NCBI GenBank assembly: GCA_948663505.1
Contig: CAPNAQ010000039.1
Location: 1-13,279 of the forward strand
Length of the DNA stretch: 13,279 nt
Direction: 5' to 3'
Source: an uncultured Clostridia bacterium
GTDB lineage: Bacteria > Bacillota > Clostridia > TANB77 > CAG-508
Under the pieces are notes generated by a model. It was given only the letters and a program-made list of their open reading frames with translations. It made no database searches and was not told the origin of the DNA. The first letter of the stretch is position 1, and every line of letters starts with the position of its first letter. The position numbers and the translations under genes are program-made. Shown one piece after another: positions 1 through 7,012 of this stretch.

Positions 1-30
1 GGTGTAGCACTTGCAAGAGAGGGCGAATAA
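1..30 (+). CDS. 3' end of an unidentified gene (partial)
   Basis: The first nine codons read GVALAREGE followed by TAA, and the gene begins before the window. The tail is too short to assign a family. A good sigma-A promoter for the next gene overlaps this tail, which suggests that transcription restarts here. The reading is only an open frame running into a stop, so confidence is low. Confidence 0.35.
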   Translation, partial: GVALAREGE

Positions 31-39
31 TAGTATAAT
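11..39 (+). promoter_or_regulatory. Sigma-A promoter for the small gene at 71
   Basis: TTGCAA (11-16), a 17-bp spacer and a perfect TATAAT (34-39) form a near-consensus vegetative promoter. The predicted start of transcription is near 46, about 25 nt before the ATG at 71. An AAGGAAG-type ribosome binding site (about 57-63) lies in between. Confidence 0.55.
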
Positions 40-70
40 ATAAAAAATAAAAAAATAAGGAAGAAAGAGA

Positions 71-365
71 ATGGAAATAAAAGAGATGTTAAAGATATTA
101 AATAGAATAAAGATTTTTTTAAATGAAGATTCACTGGATTTAGCAAAAGATCTATTAAGATTAGAAATTGAAAACTTAAAAGGTATAACAGAAGAAATAT
201 GCAAAAATTCAAAGTGCAAGATAGACCTGACCTAGCATCTAAATACAATGTTGAAGCTGGATATTTTACAATAATTATTGTAAATATTGTAGTAACTATA
301 ATTGTTCAGGTTATAAAAGTAAATTGAAAGTCAACGAAATGATAGATAAACAAAAATATAAATAG
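71..365 (+). pseudogene. Small cysteine-motif protein gene, broken by two frame changes
   Basis: The ATG at 71 has a promoter and a ribosome binding site and opens a 54-codon frame to TAG at 233-235. It encodes an acidic/basic helical peptide (LDLAKDLLRLEIENLKGITE). After that stop, natural-looking protein continues in two other frames: RPDLASKYNVEAGYF (frame of 223-267), then YNNYCKYCSNYNCSGYKSK to TAG at 363-365 (frame of 267). The last part holds a C-x2-C-x4-C cluster that could bind a metal. Joining the three pieces needs one missing base near 223 and one near the T run at 264-267, and gives a protein of about 97 residues. I infer either a decayed gene or two indel errors. If only the first frame is used, the product is a 54-residue peptide. 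The family is not recognised. Confidence 0.45.
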
Positions 366-407
366 AAAACAATATTAATTAAAATAAATAAAGTTAGAAA
401 TATAGAT

Positions 408-430
408 ACGAAAAAAGTTCGTTTTTTATT
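408..430 (+). terminator. Weak intrinsic terminator-like hairpin
   Basis: ACGAA (408-412) pairs with TTCGT (418-422) over a 5-nt loop and runs directly into a T-rich stretch (422-430). The stem is only 5 bp, but the following T tract fits a terminator for the small gene upstream. Confidence 0.35.
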
Positions 431-441
431 TAACCTAAAAA

Positions 442-543
442 CAACTAGCAAGATAAATATAATAAAATGGTAGTTGATAACAAATAAATAGTAAAAATGA
501 GATAATACAACTAACAATATATTAAATATAAAATTGCTAGTTG
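442..543 (+). promoter_or_regulatory. Array of four alternating half-sites upstream of the Xre-type regulator
   Basis: CAACTA occurs at 442-447 and 508-513, and its reverse complement TAGTTG at 471-476 and 538-543. This makes two inverted pairs with inner gaps of 23 and 24 nt. The outermost arms extend to a perfect 10-bp inverted repeat, CAACTAGCAA (442-451) and TTGCTAGTTG (534-543). A TATAAT (458-463) lies inside the first pair, and the last half-site touches the GGAGG ribosome binding site. The arrangement is visible; its use as the regulator's own operator is inference. Confidence 0.4.
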
Positions 544-554
544 GAGGTTATCTT

Positions 555-941
555 ATGAGTAGAGTAGATAGATATGAATATCAAGATTGGAAAGGCTTTG
601 GAACTAGAATCCGAGAATATAGAAAACAAATTGGATTATCAAAAGAGAAATTTGCAGAAATGATAAATCGTTCTGAAAATTATGTATCTGAATTAGAAAA
701 AGGACAAGCAAGTGGAAGTGTTCATACATTGCATCAAATATCTAAAGCATTAAAGGTTTCAACTGATACTTTATTGTATGGTGAAATACATATGAATAAA
801 GAGTATAATAGTAAAGAGATAATGCAAGCCATTATTGATAGATGTGATGAAGAAGAATTAGAAATATTAAAAGAGATTGCAATTGCTGTATTTCCTAATT
901 TTAATAAGATAAAATCTAAAAGGAAATTAAATAATACATAA
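555..941 (+). CDS. Cro/C1-type (Xre family) helix-turn-helix transcriptional regulator
   Basis: The 128-residue protein has an HTH_3-type DNA-binding domain at about residues 17-73 (GTRIREYRKQIGLSKEKFAE, then INRSENYVSELEKG and LHQISKALKVSTDTLL). That is the usual five-helix phage-repressor fold, with recognition-helix residues around RSENYVSELE. The C terminus (about 80-128) is a short charged helical region (IIDRCDEEELEILKEI) of a kind often seen in small Clostridia regulators, probably for dimerisation. The ATG at 555 was chosen because TTGGAGG lies 7 nt upstream; a TTG at 534 in the same frame lies before that site and is unlikely to be the start. It stands alone, between a weak terminator-like hairpin upstream and a hairpin downstream. 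Repeated half-sites in its leader suggest autoregulation. It is not associated with phage genes here, and its target genes are unknown. Confidence 0.88.
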   Translation: MSRVDRYEYQDWKGFGTRIREYRKQIGLSKEKFAEMINRSENYVSELEKGQASGSVHTLHQISKALKVSTDTLLYGEIHMNKEYNSKEIMQAIIDRCDEEELEILKEIAIAVFPNFNKIKSKRKLNNT

Positions 942-986
942 AGAAAGATAAGATTTTCAAAGAAGAGTGTAAGAATAAAAAAGTTG

Positions 987-1020
987 TAAGGGAAGATGAT
1001 TAAAAAATTATCTTCCCTTA
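987..1020. terminator. Hairpin, probable terminator
   Basis: TAAGGGAAGAT (987-997) pairs perfectly with ATCTTCCCTTA (1010-1020) over a 12-nt loop. There is no strong T tract after the right arm. An A-rich stretch before the left arm (about 977-983) would be a T tract on the - strand. It separates the regulator from the sigma factor module and may act in either direction. Confidence 0.5.
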
Positions 1021-1075
1021 ATTAAATTCATATAATAGGAAAGTCATTTTGTTCAAAAAACGAAAAAATATTTTA

Positions 1076-1093
1076 TAAAAGTGTTACTTTTTA
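1076..1093 (+). repeat. 18-nt hairpin motif, copy 1 (second copy at 12755)
   Basis: TAAAAGTGTTACTTTTTA contains a 6-bp stem (AAAAGT/ACTTTT) with a GTT loop, and the same 18 nt occur at 12755-12772. Here it sits in front of the sigma factor, and a GTG that could be taken as that gene's start lies inside the stem. At 12755 it is followed by a T tract and looks like a terminator. The role at this copy is unknown. Confidence 0.4.
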
Positions 1094-1152
1094 GAGAAAT
1101 ATATCAATATATAAATGTAAGATATCTTAGTAAAAAGGAGTTTAGATCTAAA

Positions 1153-1683
1153 TTGAAAGATTGTAAAGAAATAAAGCATTATATGGAAAGTAATAAACTT
1201 GATTTAGAAAAAATAATAAATGAGTATTCATCTTATGTTGCAACTATTATAAATAATATGGCAAGAGATAATTTAAATTGTGAAGATAAAGAAGAAATAG
1301 CTTCTGAAGTATTTTTTTTATTATGGAAAAATGAGAATAAGTTGGATATTAACAAATGTCTCAGTTCATATATAGCTGGAATAACAAAAAATGTAGTAAA
1401 AGAATATTTAAGAAAAATCAAAATAAGCTTTGATATTTCCAATTATGAAAATAGTTTATATAGTTATGATAAAATTGAATTTCTTGATAGTAATATAGAA
1501 GAAATTAGTAAGATAGAAAAGAAGCTAGAAGAAATGAAAGAAATTGATAAAATAATATTTTTAGATTTTTATTATTATTCTAAATCAATTAAAGATATAG
1601 CTAAAGAACAAAAGATTTCTGAATTTAGTGTAAAGCAAAGATTATACAGAATTAGAAACAAAATAAAGAAAGAGGTTAGATAA
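1153..1683 (+). CDS. ECF-like sigma-70 family RNA polymerase sigma factor
   Basis: The product resembles a small group IV sigma factor, which directs RNA polymerase to a limited regulon. From the TTG start it has 176 residues. A region 2-like helical domain is at about 17-88 (DLEKIINEYSSYVATIINNM, then DKEEIASEVFFLLWKNENKL and SSYIAGITKNVVKEYLRK). A region 4-like helix-turn-helix is at about 126-174 (IIFLDFYYYSKSIKDIAKEQ, then KISEFSVKQRLYRIRNKIKK). The start is uncertain. The frame is open back to a GTG at 1081, but that lies within a hairpin and has no ribosome binding site. TTG 1153 has AAAAAGGAG 12 nt upstream, and ATG 1183 is a shorter alternative without a clear site. The downstream membrane protein begins after a 1-nt gap, a typical sigma/anti-sigma pair. 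A GGAAAG-N16-ACGAAA pattern (1037-1064) is a weak candidate for an ECF-type promoter. Confidence 0.8.
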   Translation: MKDCKEIKHYMESNKLDLEKIINEYSSYVATIINNMARDNLNCEDKEEIASEVFFLLWKNENKLDINKCLSSYIAGITKNVVKEYLRKIKISFDISNYENSLYSYDKIEFLDSNIEEISKIEKKLEEMKEIDKIIFLDFYYYSKSIKDIAKEQKISEFSVKQRLYRIRNKIKKEVR

Positions 1684-1684
1684 A

Positions 1685-2755
1685 ATGAATAACAATAGAA
1701 TTTTTGAAAAAGTGAAAATGAAAGTAGCTATATCTAATGTAAAAGAGGAGGATATAGCAATGAATAAAAATAAATTTAATATTGGGAAAGGTATAGGAAT
1801 TGCAGCTTGTATTGTACTTTCAATGTCAGGAGTTGCTTTCGCTACAACACAAATAATTAACAAATTTGGAGCAAATAGCAGTGATGGTATTCAAACTGCC
1901 ATAAACAATGAATATTATAGTGATGTAAATACAGAATATAAAGATGCTAATGGAATTAGCACAAGTATAGAATCATTTTTAATTGATGATAGCAATTTTG
2001 ATATGAACATCAATATAAAATTTGATAGTAATTATAAACTACAAGAAATGTTATCAAATGAAGGAAAAATTGATATTATGGACTTAAAAGTAGTTAATGA
2101 AAAAAACGAGAAAATTTTTGCTACAAGAGAACTTGAAGCAGAAGAAATGACTTCATTATATAAAACAGAGCAAGAGGCTAGAGAAAATTATGACAGCTAT
2201 ATGGGAGCATATAGCGAAAATACTGAAATGATAAGACAAAATGAGTTGAAATTTTATTTAACTGCAACAGGAAATCCAATACATTTTCCTGTATCTCAGA
2301 AATTAAAAGTAACATTTAATAAAATAAGAAATAGATATTGGCAAAATGGAGAAGAAAAATATATAATTTATAAAGGTGAGTGGAGTTATGAAATAGATGT
2401 ACCTGAAAAGATGGCAAAATCTAATATAGTTAATTATAAATTAGTTTCTATTAGTGATGAAGATTATAAATTTGAAAGTGCTAAAGTTTCAAATACTGCA
2501 TTTAAAATATATTTAAATAATTGTAATGGAATTTCTTGGAATGATAATGAATGTGTAGAAACTTCTAATGGAAACAGATTTTATCCAGCACATATGTCTG
2601 ACGGGGATGGAGAAATTTCTGTGCAAGGAGATGGAAAAGTAAGATATTATCAAACATTTAATTTAACAAACTATGATGCTACTGATAATTTGAAAGTACA
2701 TATTTTTAAATCAAATGGAGAAGAAGTAGTAATAGAATTAGTAAAAGATAATTAA
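1685..2755 (+). CDS. Single-pass membrane protein, probable anti-sigma factor of the preceding sigma factor
   Basis: The 356-residue protein has a short N-terminal cytoplasmic segment (1-33, containing FEKVKMKVAISNVKEED), one hydrophobic segment (about 35-57, GIGIAACIVLSMSGVAFA) and a long polar region expected outside the membrane. This topology, directly after a sigma factor, fits the anti-sigma/DUF4179-like partners common in Clostridia. The cytoplasmic part would hold the sigma factor and the outer domain would sense a signal. No catalytic motif is visible in the outer region. ATG 1685 follows the sigma stop by one base and has AGAGGT 8-9 nt upstream, inside the sigma gene, so the two are probably translationally coupled. 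A second in-frame ATG at 1760 has an even better site (GAGGAGG, 8 nt spacing), so a form lacking the first 25 residues is possible. The family assignment rests on context and topology. Confidence 0.65.
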   Translation: MNNNRIFEKVKMKVAISNVKEEDIAMNKNKFNIGKGIGIAACIVLSMSGVAFATTQIINKFGANSSDGIQTAINNEYYSDVNTEYKDANGISTSIESFLIDDSNFDMNINIKFDSNYKLQEMLSNEGKIDIMDLKVVNEKNEKIFATRELEAEEMTSLYKTEQEARENYDSYMGAYSENTEMIRQNELKFYLTATGNPIHFPVSQKLKVTFNKIRNRYWQNGEEKYIIYKGEWSYEIDVPEKMAKSNIVNYKLVSISDEDYKFESAKVSNTAFKIYLNNCNGISWNDNECVETSNGNRFYPAHMSDGDGEISVQGDGKVRYYQTFNLTNYDATDNLKVHIFKSNGEEVVIELVKDN

Positions 2756-2760
2756 AAAAT

Positions 2761-2803
2761 TATAATCATCTTGTTTTGCAGATAATAAAACAAGATGATT
2801 ATA
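2761..2803. terminator. Perfect 17-bp hairpin after the sigma/anti-sigma pair
   Basis: The left arm (2761-2777, beginning TATAATCATC) pairs base for base with the right arm (2787-2803) around a 9-nt loop. No T tract follows on the + strand. A run of A precedes the left arm (about 2755-2759), which would supply the T tract for transcription on the - strand. It may be a barrier to transcripts from either side or a 3'-end stabilising structure. Confidence 0.5.
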
Positions 2804-2820
2804 AGATGTTTTGAAAAGTG

Positions 2821-2860
2821 AAAAAATACTCTATGCAAAAATGTATAGAATATTTTTTTT
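2821..2860 (+). terminator. Intrinsic terminator
   Basis: AAAAATACTCTATGCA pairs with TGTATAGAATATTTTT through a long imperfect stem with one C-A mismatch and one G-U pair, and ends in eight T residues (2853-2860). This closes the sigma/anti-sigma unit just before the restriction-modification promoter. Confidence 0.75.
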
Positions 2861-2865
2861 CATTG

Positions 2866-2874
2866 TGTTATAAT
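2866..2874 (+). promoter_or_regulatory. Extended -10 promoter of the type III restriction-modification operon
   Basis: TGT followed by TATAAT gives an extended -10 element. The expected -35 position falls within the preceding terminator and is poor, as is usual for extended -10 promoters. Transcription would start near 2881, leaving a leader of about 65 nt that contains the 22-bp dyad. Confidence 0.55.
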
Positions 2875-2886
2875 ACATTAAAATAG

Positions 2887-2908
2887 TAACTTTATAGTTA
2901 TAAAGTTA
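2887..2908. promoter_or_regulatory. Perfect 22-bp dyad in the mod leader, candidate operator
   Basis: TAACTTTATA (2887-2896), GT, then TATAAAGTTA (2899-2908) form a perfect inverted repeat just downstream of the predicted transcription start. The position fits an operator for a repressor of the restriction-modification operon. No controller gene is visible beside the operon, so the binding protein is unknown. As RNA it would be only a weak A/U hairpin. Confidence 0.45.
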
Positions 2909-2945
2909 TTATAAAATAAATTATGCCATAAAAAGGAAAAAAAGT

Positions 2946-4668
2946 ATGAGTACCAATTTATCACAACAAAAACGAGAAAGATTATTAAAAAATATAAAAA
3001 TAATGCGTGAAAAGTTAAAAGACAGCCCAGAACTTATAGCAAGTCTAGCAGATATGGAAAGCGAATTAAAAAGAAAAAAATATGGATTGGTGTGGGAAGA
3101 ACATGAAGAAAGAGTAGACGAAGAGTTAAGAACAAAGATACCAGTATTTAAAGAAGATAAAGAACTTGAAATAAAGCTAGATGAAAATAAGCCTATTAAC
3201 TTTTTAATAGAGGGCGACAACCTACATAGCCTATATTTGTTAGAAAAAACGCATAAAGAGAAAATTGATGTTATATATATAGATCCACCATATAATACAG
3301 GTAATAGTTTTATGTATGACGATAATATAGTTGACTCAAATGATGATTATAAACATTCTAAATGGATTTCATTTATATATAAAAGACTTAAACAGGCATA
3401 TAAATTGCTAAAAGAAGATGGGAAAATTTTTATTTCAATAGATGATAATGAACAAGCTAATCTTAAATTAATTTGTAATGAAATATTTGGAGAAGAAAAT
3501 TTTTTTGCACAAATAGTAGTTCAATCAAATAAGAGAGGACAGACATATAAACAAATTGCAAAAACGCACGAATACATATTAATTTATACTAAAACGCAAA
3601 AATCAATATTTAATGAAATAAAGAAAAGTGATGAAGATAGCGATCTTAATTTAATAGATCAAATAGGAAAATATAATATTAGAGAACTAAGAAATAGGAA
3701 TCCAAAATTTCGGAAGATTTAACAGACCTAATTTATTTTATGCTTTTTATGTTAATGAAAAGCATATTGATAAAGATGGATTTTGTCCAGTATCACTAGA
3801 AAAAAGTAAAGATTTTAATGTAGAGGTATTTCCTTTAAATTCAAAAATGGAAGAAAGTTGTTGGAGATGGGGCGAGAAATTAACTTTAATGAATATTAAC
3901 AGTAATACGCAATTAAGTAATGTAGTTGCAAAAAGAAAGAAAGATGGAAATTTTAATATATATGAGAAATACAGAAAAGAAACATATAAGGCAAAGACGA
4001 TATGGGAAGAAACTGAAATGATAACAGAAAAAGGAACTGTTGAATTAGGAGAACATGGATTGTCAAAATATTTTGAATTTCCCAAACCAATAGCACTAAT
4101 AAAAAAATGTTTAGAATTAGGTACAGATAAAAATTCAATAATATTAGATTTTTTTGCAGGAAGTGGAACAACAGGTCAAGCAGTTTTAGAGTTGAATAGA
4201 GAAGATGCTGGGAATAGAGCAGTTATATTATGCACAAATAATCAAAATGATATATGTCGAAAGGTTACATATAAGAGATTATATAATACTATAAATGGTT
4301 ATAAAGATAAAAAAGCGATTGAAGGCAATTTGAAATATTATAAAACAGATTATATTGATAGATTTAATCATGAAGACGAAAAATATTATATTACAAACGA
4401 ATTATCAAAATACATACAGGAATTAGTACAATTAGAAAATGGAATTGATATAGATAATAGAGAAGTACAAGTATTATTTACTGATGAAGAAATAGACAAA
4501 TTTTCCAAAAATAAAGAGTTGGTAAATGATTGCAATTTGCTATATGTTGATACAAATGCTTTAATAACTGAAGAACAAATGAATATATTTGAAGAAAATA
4601 ATATAACAATATTATATATTCCAGAATACTATTTTGAAGATGAAATAATGGAGGTAGAGCAATGGTAG
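2946..4668 (+). pseudogene. mod: Type III restriction-modification methyltransferase subunit (Mod), interrupted by a +1 frameshift
   Basis: Mod is an S-adenosylmethionine-dependent adenine-N6 DNA methyltransferase that recognises the target site for both methylation and cleavage. The joined product would have 573 residues, a normal size. The catalytic motif DPPY is at 113-116 (YIDPPYNTGN) and the cofactor motif FAGSGTT at 403-409. The order DPPY first, then FxGxG, with the target-recognition region between them, is the beta class typical of type III Mod. GDNLHSLYLL (90-99) and FISIDDNEQANLK are also characteristic. The first frame stops at TAA 3720-3722. The family sequence continues in the +1 frame as GRFNRPNLFYAFYVN from 3712, so one extra base lies in about 3704-3711. 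No second start with a ribosome binding site restores the downstream part. ATG 2946 follows AAAAAGG. The 3' end overlaps res by 7 nt. It is otherwise intact, so it may be freshly broken, recoded or mis-sequenced. Confidence 0.85.
3702..3722 (+). other. +1 frameshift site in mod at a CGG codon
   Basis: The zero frame reads CCA AAA TTT CGG AAG ATT TAA. Skipping C3711, or removing one base of the AAAATTT run, gives PKF then GRFNRPN, the expected Mod sequence. A Phe tRNA on TTT could re-pair with TTC after a one-base slip. CGG is followed within two codons by a stop. Confidence 0.75.
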
Positions 4669-6864
4669 GAATAAAGCTAAAAGAATTTCAGGAAAAATGT
4701 GTTAATCAATTGATAGAGGAAACAACCATAGGAAAATATAAAGAAATACTAATTGACTCTCCAACAGGAAGTGGAAAAACAATAATATTATTGGAATATA
4801 TAGATAGATTTTTAAGTTTATACAAAGATTATGCAATAGTATGGCTAACACCACGGTAATGGAGAGCTAGAAGAACAAAGTAAAAATAAAATGACACAAT
4901 ACATAAAAAATAGAAACAGTAAAAAATTAGATGATATTTTATTAAGTGGTTTTGAAAAACAAGATACAGTATTTATAAATTGGGAAACAGTAACTAAAAA
5001 AGGAAATACAGCATTGAAACAAGCCGAAAGAAAAAACTTAATAGAACAAATAGAACAAGCTAAAAGAGATAATATAAAATTTATAGTAATTATAGATGAG
5101 GAGCATAGGAACAAAACAGAAAAAGCAGAGGCTATTATACAAGAATTTGAACCAAAACATATTATAAGAGTTTCGGCAACAACAAAAAGAAATGATGAGG
5201 CAAAACATATTAGCATAGACGAACTAGAAGTAATAGAGTCTGGTTTGATTACAAGAGCATTATATATAAATGAGTGTATACAAAATAATATAGAAATAGA
5301 TAATGAAACAGAATTTTTGTTACAACTTGCTATTGATAAACAAAAAGAAATTAGGCAGGAATGTATTAAAAATAAGATAAAATATAACCCATTAGTCATT
5401 ATCCAAGTCCCAAGTCAGTCAGATGAACTAATAAAAAAAATAGAGAAATATTTGTCAAAAAATAATTATACTTATGACAATAATACAGTAGCAATTTGGT
5501 TATCAGAAAGAAAAGAAAGAATAGAAGATATAGAAAAAAATATGTCAGAACAATGCTTTTTAATAATGAAACAAGCTATATCTACAGGATGGGACTGTCC
5601 AAGAGCAAAAATTTTAGTTAAATTAAGGGAAAATATGCACGAAGATTTTGAGATACAAACATTAGGAAGAATAAGAAGAATGCCAGAGGCAAAACACTAC
5701 GAAAATGAATTATTAGATAATTGCTATCTATATACTTTTGATGAAGAATATACAGAAAGTGTAAAACAAGAATTAGGAAAAAATGCAAGTGATGTAAAAA
5801 TTGCATTTTTGAAAGATGAATACAAAGATTTTTCTTTGACAAAGGAGCTAAAGGACAATGAAGTTGATAATTTTGCACCTAGAGATGCTTTTTATGCTAT
5901 GTATGACTATTTTATGAAAAAATATAATTTATCTACTAAATGCAAAGACAATGTATTAAGATTAGAGAATGCAGGTTATAATTTGGGTGTGAAAATTGAA
6001 AATGAAGTATTGCAAGGAAAAGTTATAGAAATCAATAAAGAAAATATAAATAGCAACAATAAAATAGTAATAGAATCCAAAGTAGATACGCATAAAAATG
6101 GACTAGACTTAAAACATTCTATTGGAGTATTAAGTTCAAAAGTAGGAATGATGTACCAACATCTATCACCAGTATTACAAAGACTATTTTTAGATAATAT
6201 CATTTTTAATAAAAAGGTATTAAAATTAAGTAAAAAAGAATTTTATGCTTTTATTATAAATAATGAAGATATGCTAAAACAAGACATATTAGAAGCAGTT
6301 TCTCAAAAAAGAGAACAACAAGTAAAATTAAAAATGAACTACAAAAAGGAAGTTGCATATAAATTTCCAGAAAAAATTATAGTAAAATATAATAAAAATG
6401 CAAAAGAAAGTAAAGAAATGGTAAAGAATGTATATATGGGCTATCCATCTAATAGTATAAAAGGCTCACAAGCAGAAGAAATGTTTGAAAATTGGTGTGA
6501 AAAATCAGATAGAATAAGATATTGGTGTAAAAATGGAGAATCTTCACAGGAATTCTTTTCTATAATATATGTAGACGCAGTAAATAAAGCATGGACTTTT
6601 TATCCAGATTATATAGTACAAGATAGTAAAAATAATATTTGGATTATAGAAACAAAAGGTGGAGAAGATTTAAAAGGAAATTCAAAAAATATAGATATCA
6701 AAGTAGAAAATAAATATCAAGCATTAAGAAATTATGCAAAAAATCACAATTTGAAATGGGGATTTGTTAGAGACATTGGACAAGAATTATATTTAAGTTC
6801 ATCAAATGAATATGTAGAAAATATGAAAGATAAATCTTGGAAAAATATAAATGAGATATTTTAA
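4662..6864 (+). pseudogene. res: Type III restriction endonuclease subunit (Res), interrupted by a +1 frameshift
   Basis: Res is the ATP-dependent helicase-nuclease that works with Mod to cut DNA at unmethylated sites. Joined across the shift it has about 733 residues, at the short end for type III Res. Walker A is at 33-40 (SPTGSGKT), the DEEH box at 145-148 (IIDEEHRNKT) and helicase motif VI at 332-340 (QTLGRIRRM). A C-terminal PD-(D/E)xK nuclease site is seen as YPD at 647-649 and ETK at 663-665 (IWIIETKGGED). The zero frame ends at TAA 4857-4859 after WLTPR. Removing one base at 4853-4854 gives the family sequence WLTPGNGELEEQS, continuous to 6864. The ATG at 4662 overlaps the mod stop (ATGGTAG), so the genes are translationally coupled. 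No ribosome binding site lies before ATG 4891, so separate translation of the large part, which lacks Walker A, is unlikely. Confidence 0.85.
4845..4859 (+). other. +1 frameshift site in res at a CGG codon
   Basis: The zero frame reads CTA ACA CCA CGG TAA. The family sequence requires CCA (or CCC) followed by GGT AAT GGA, so one base is extra at 4853-4854. As in mod, the zero-frame codon at the shift is CGG and the shifted codon is a glycine GGN. Here CGG is immediately followed by a stop. Confidence 0.75.
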
Positions 6865-6915
6865 AACAGGATATGTGGTAAAAAATAAATATGATACTAC
6901 AAGTGAAAGAGAACA

Positions 6916-6970
6916 TACAATAAGTAGGGCAAGTAATTGATTTGAAAGTTACTTGTCCTTTGTGATATAA
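6916..6970 (+). repeat. 55-nt hairpin direct repeat, copy 1
   Basis: This segment matches 10246-10300 at 52 of 55 positions, in the same orientation. AGGGCAAGTAA (6926-6936) pairs with TTACTTGTCCT (6949-6959), with one G-U pair. It lies just after res and in front of the Nudix gene. The two copies bracket a four-gene block. It may serve as a terminator, a recombination site or a small dispersed element; no transposase is seen. Confidence 0.7.
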
Positions 6971-6971
6971 T
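6942..6971 (+). promoter_or_regulatory. Promoter of the Nudix gene, embedded in the repeat
   Basis: TTGAAA (6942-6947), an 18-bp spacer and TATAAT (6966-6971) form a good vegetative promoter. The -35 lies mostly in the hairpin loop and the -10 just after the right arm. Transcription would begin near 6978, before the AGAGGAGAT ribosome binding site of the Nudix gene. In repeat copy 2 the same place reads TACAAA, so the promoter is not conserved there. Confidence 0.5.
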
Positions 6972-7012
6972 TACAATAGAAAATAATAAGTTGTAGAGGA
7001 GATGGATTTTAA

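Noticed and set aside
311..517. Hydrophobic 68-codon frame on the - strand
   Set aside because: It overlaps the leader and operator region, has no ribosome binding site, and its Leu/Phe/Ile-rich composition is what the reverse of A-rich DNA gives.
1081..1152. GTG 1081 as the start of the first sigma factor
   Set aside because: It lies inside the 18-nt hairpin motif with no Shine-Dalgarno; the extra residues do not look like the sigma domain. TTG 1153 or ATG 1183 is preferred.
2946..3722. Phase variation of mod through a simple sequence repeat
   Set aside because: No long homopolymer or tandem repeat tract is present; the AAAATTT run is too short to be a typical phase-variable tract.
3847..4668. 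Second half of mod as an independent gene from ATG 3847
   Set aside because: There is no ribosome binding site, and the frame is open with Mod-like sequence well upstream of this ATG, so it is the continuation of mod after the frameshift.
4845..5399. 184-codon frame on the - strand opposite res
   Set aside because: It is a low-complexity Ser/Leu/Phe shadow of the helicase gene, without a start signal.
6851..6940. 29-codon ORF overlapping the end of res
   Set aside because: It has no Shine-Dalgarno, no recognisable protein pattern, and runs into the hairpin repeat.
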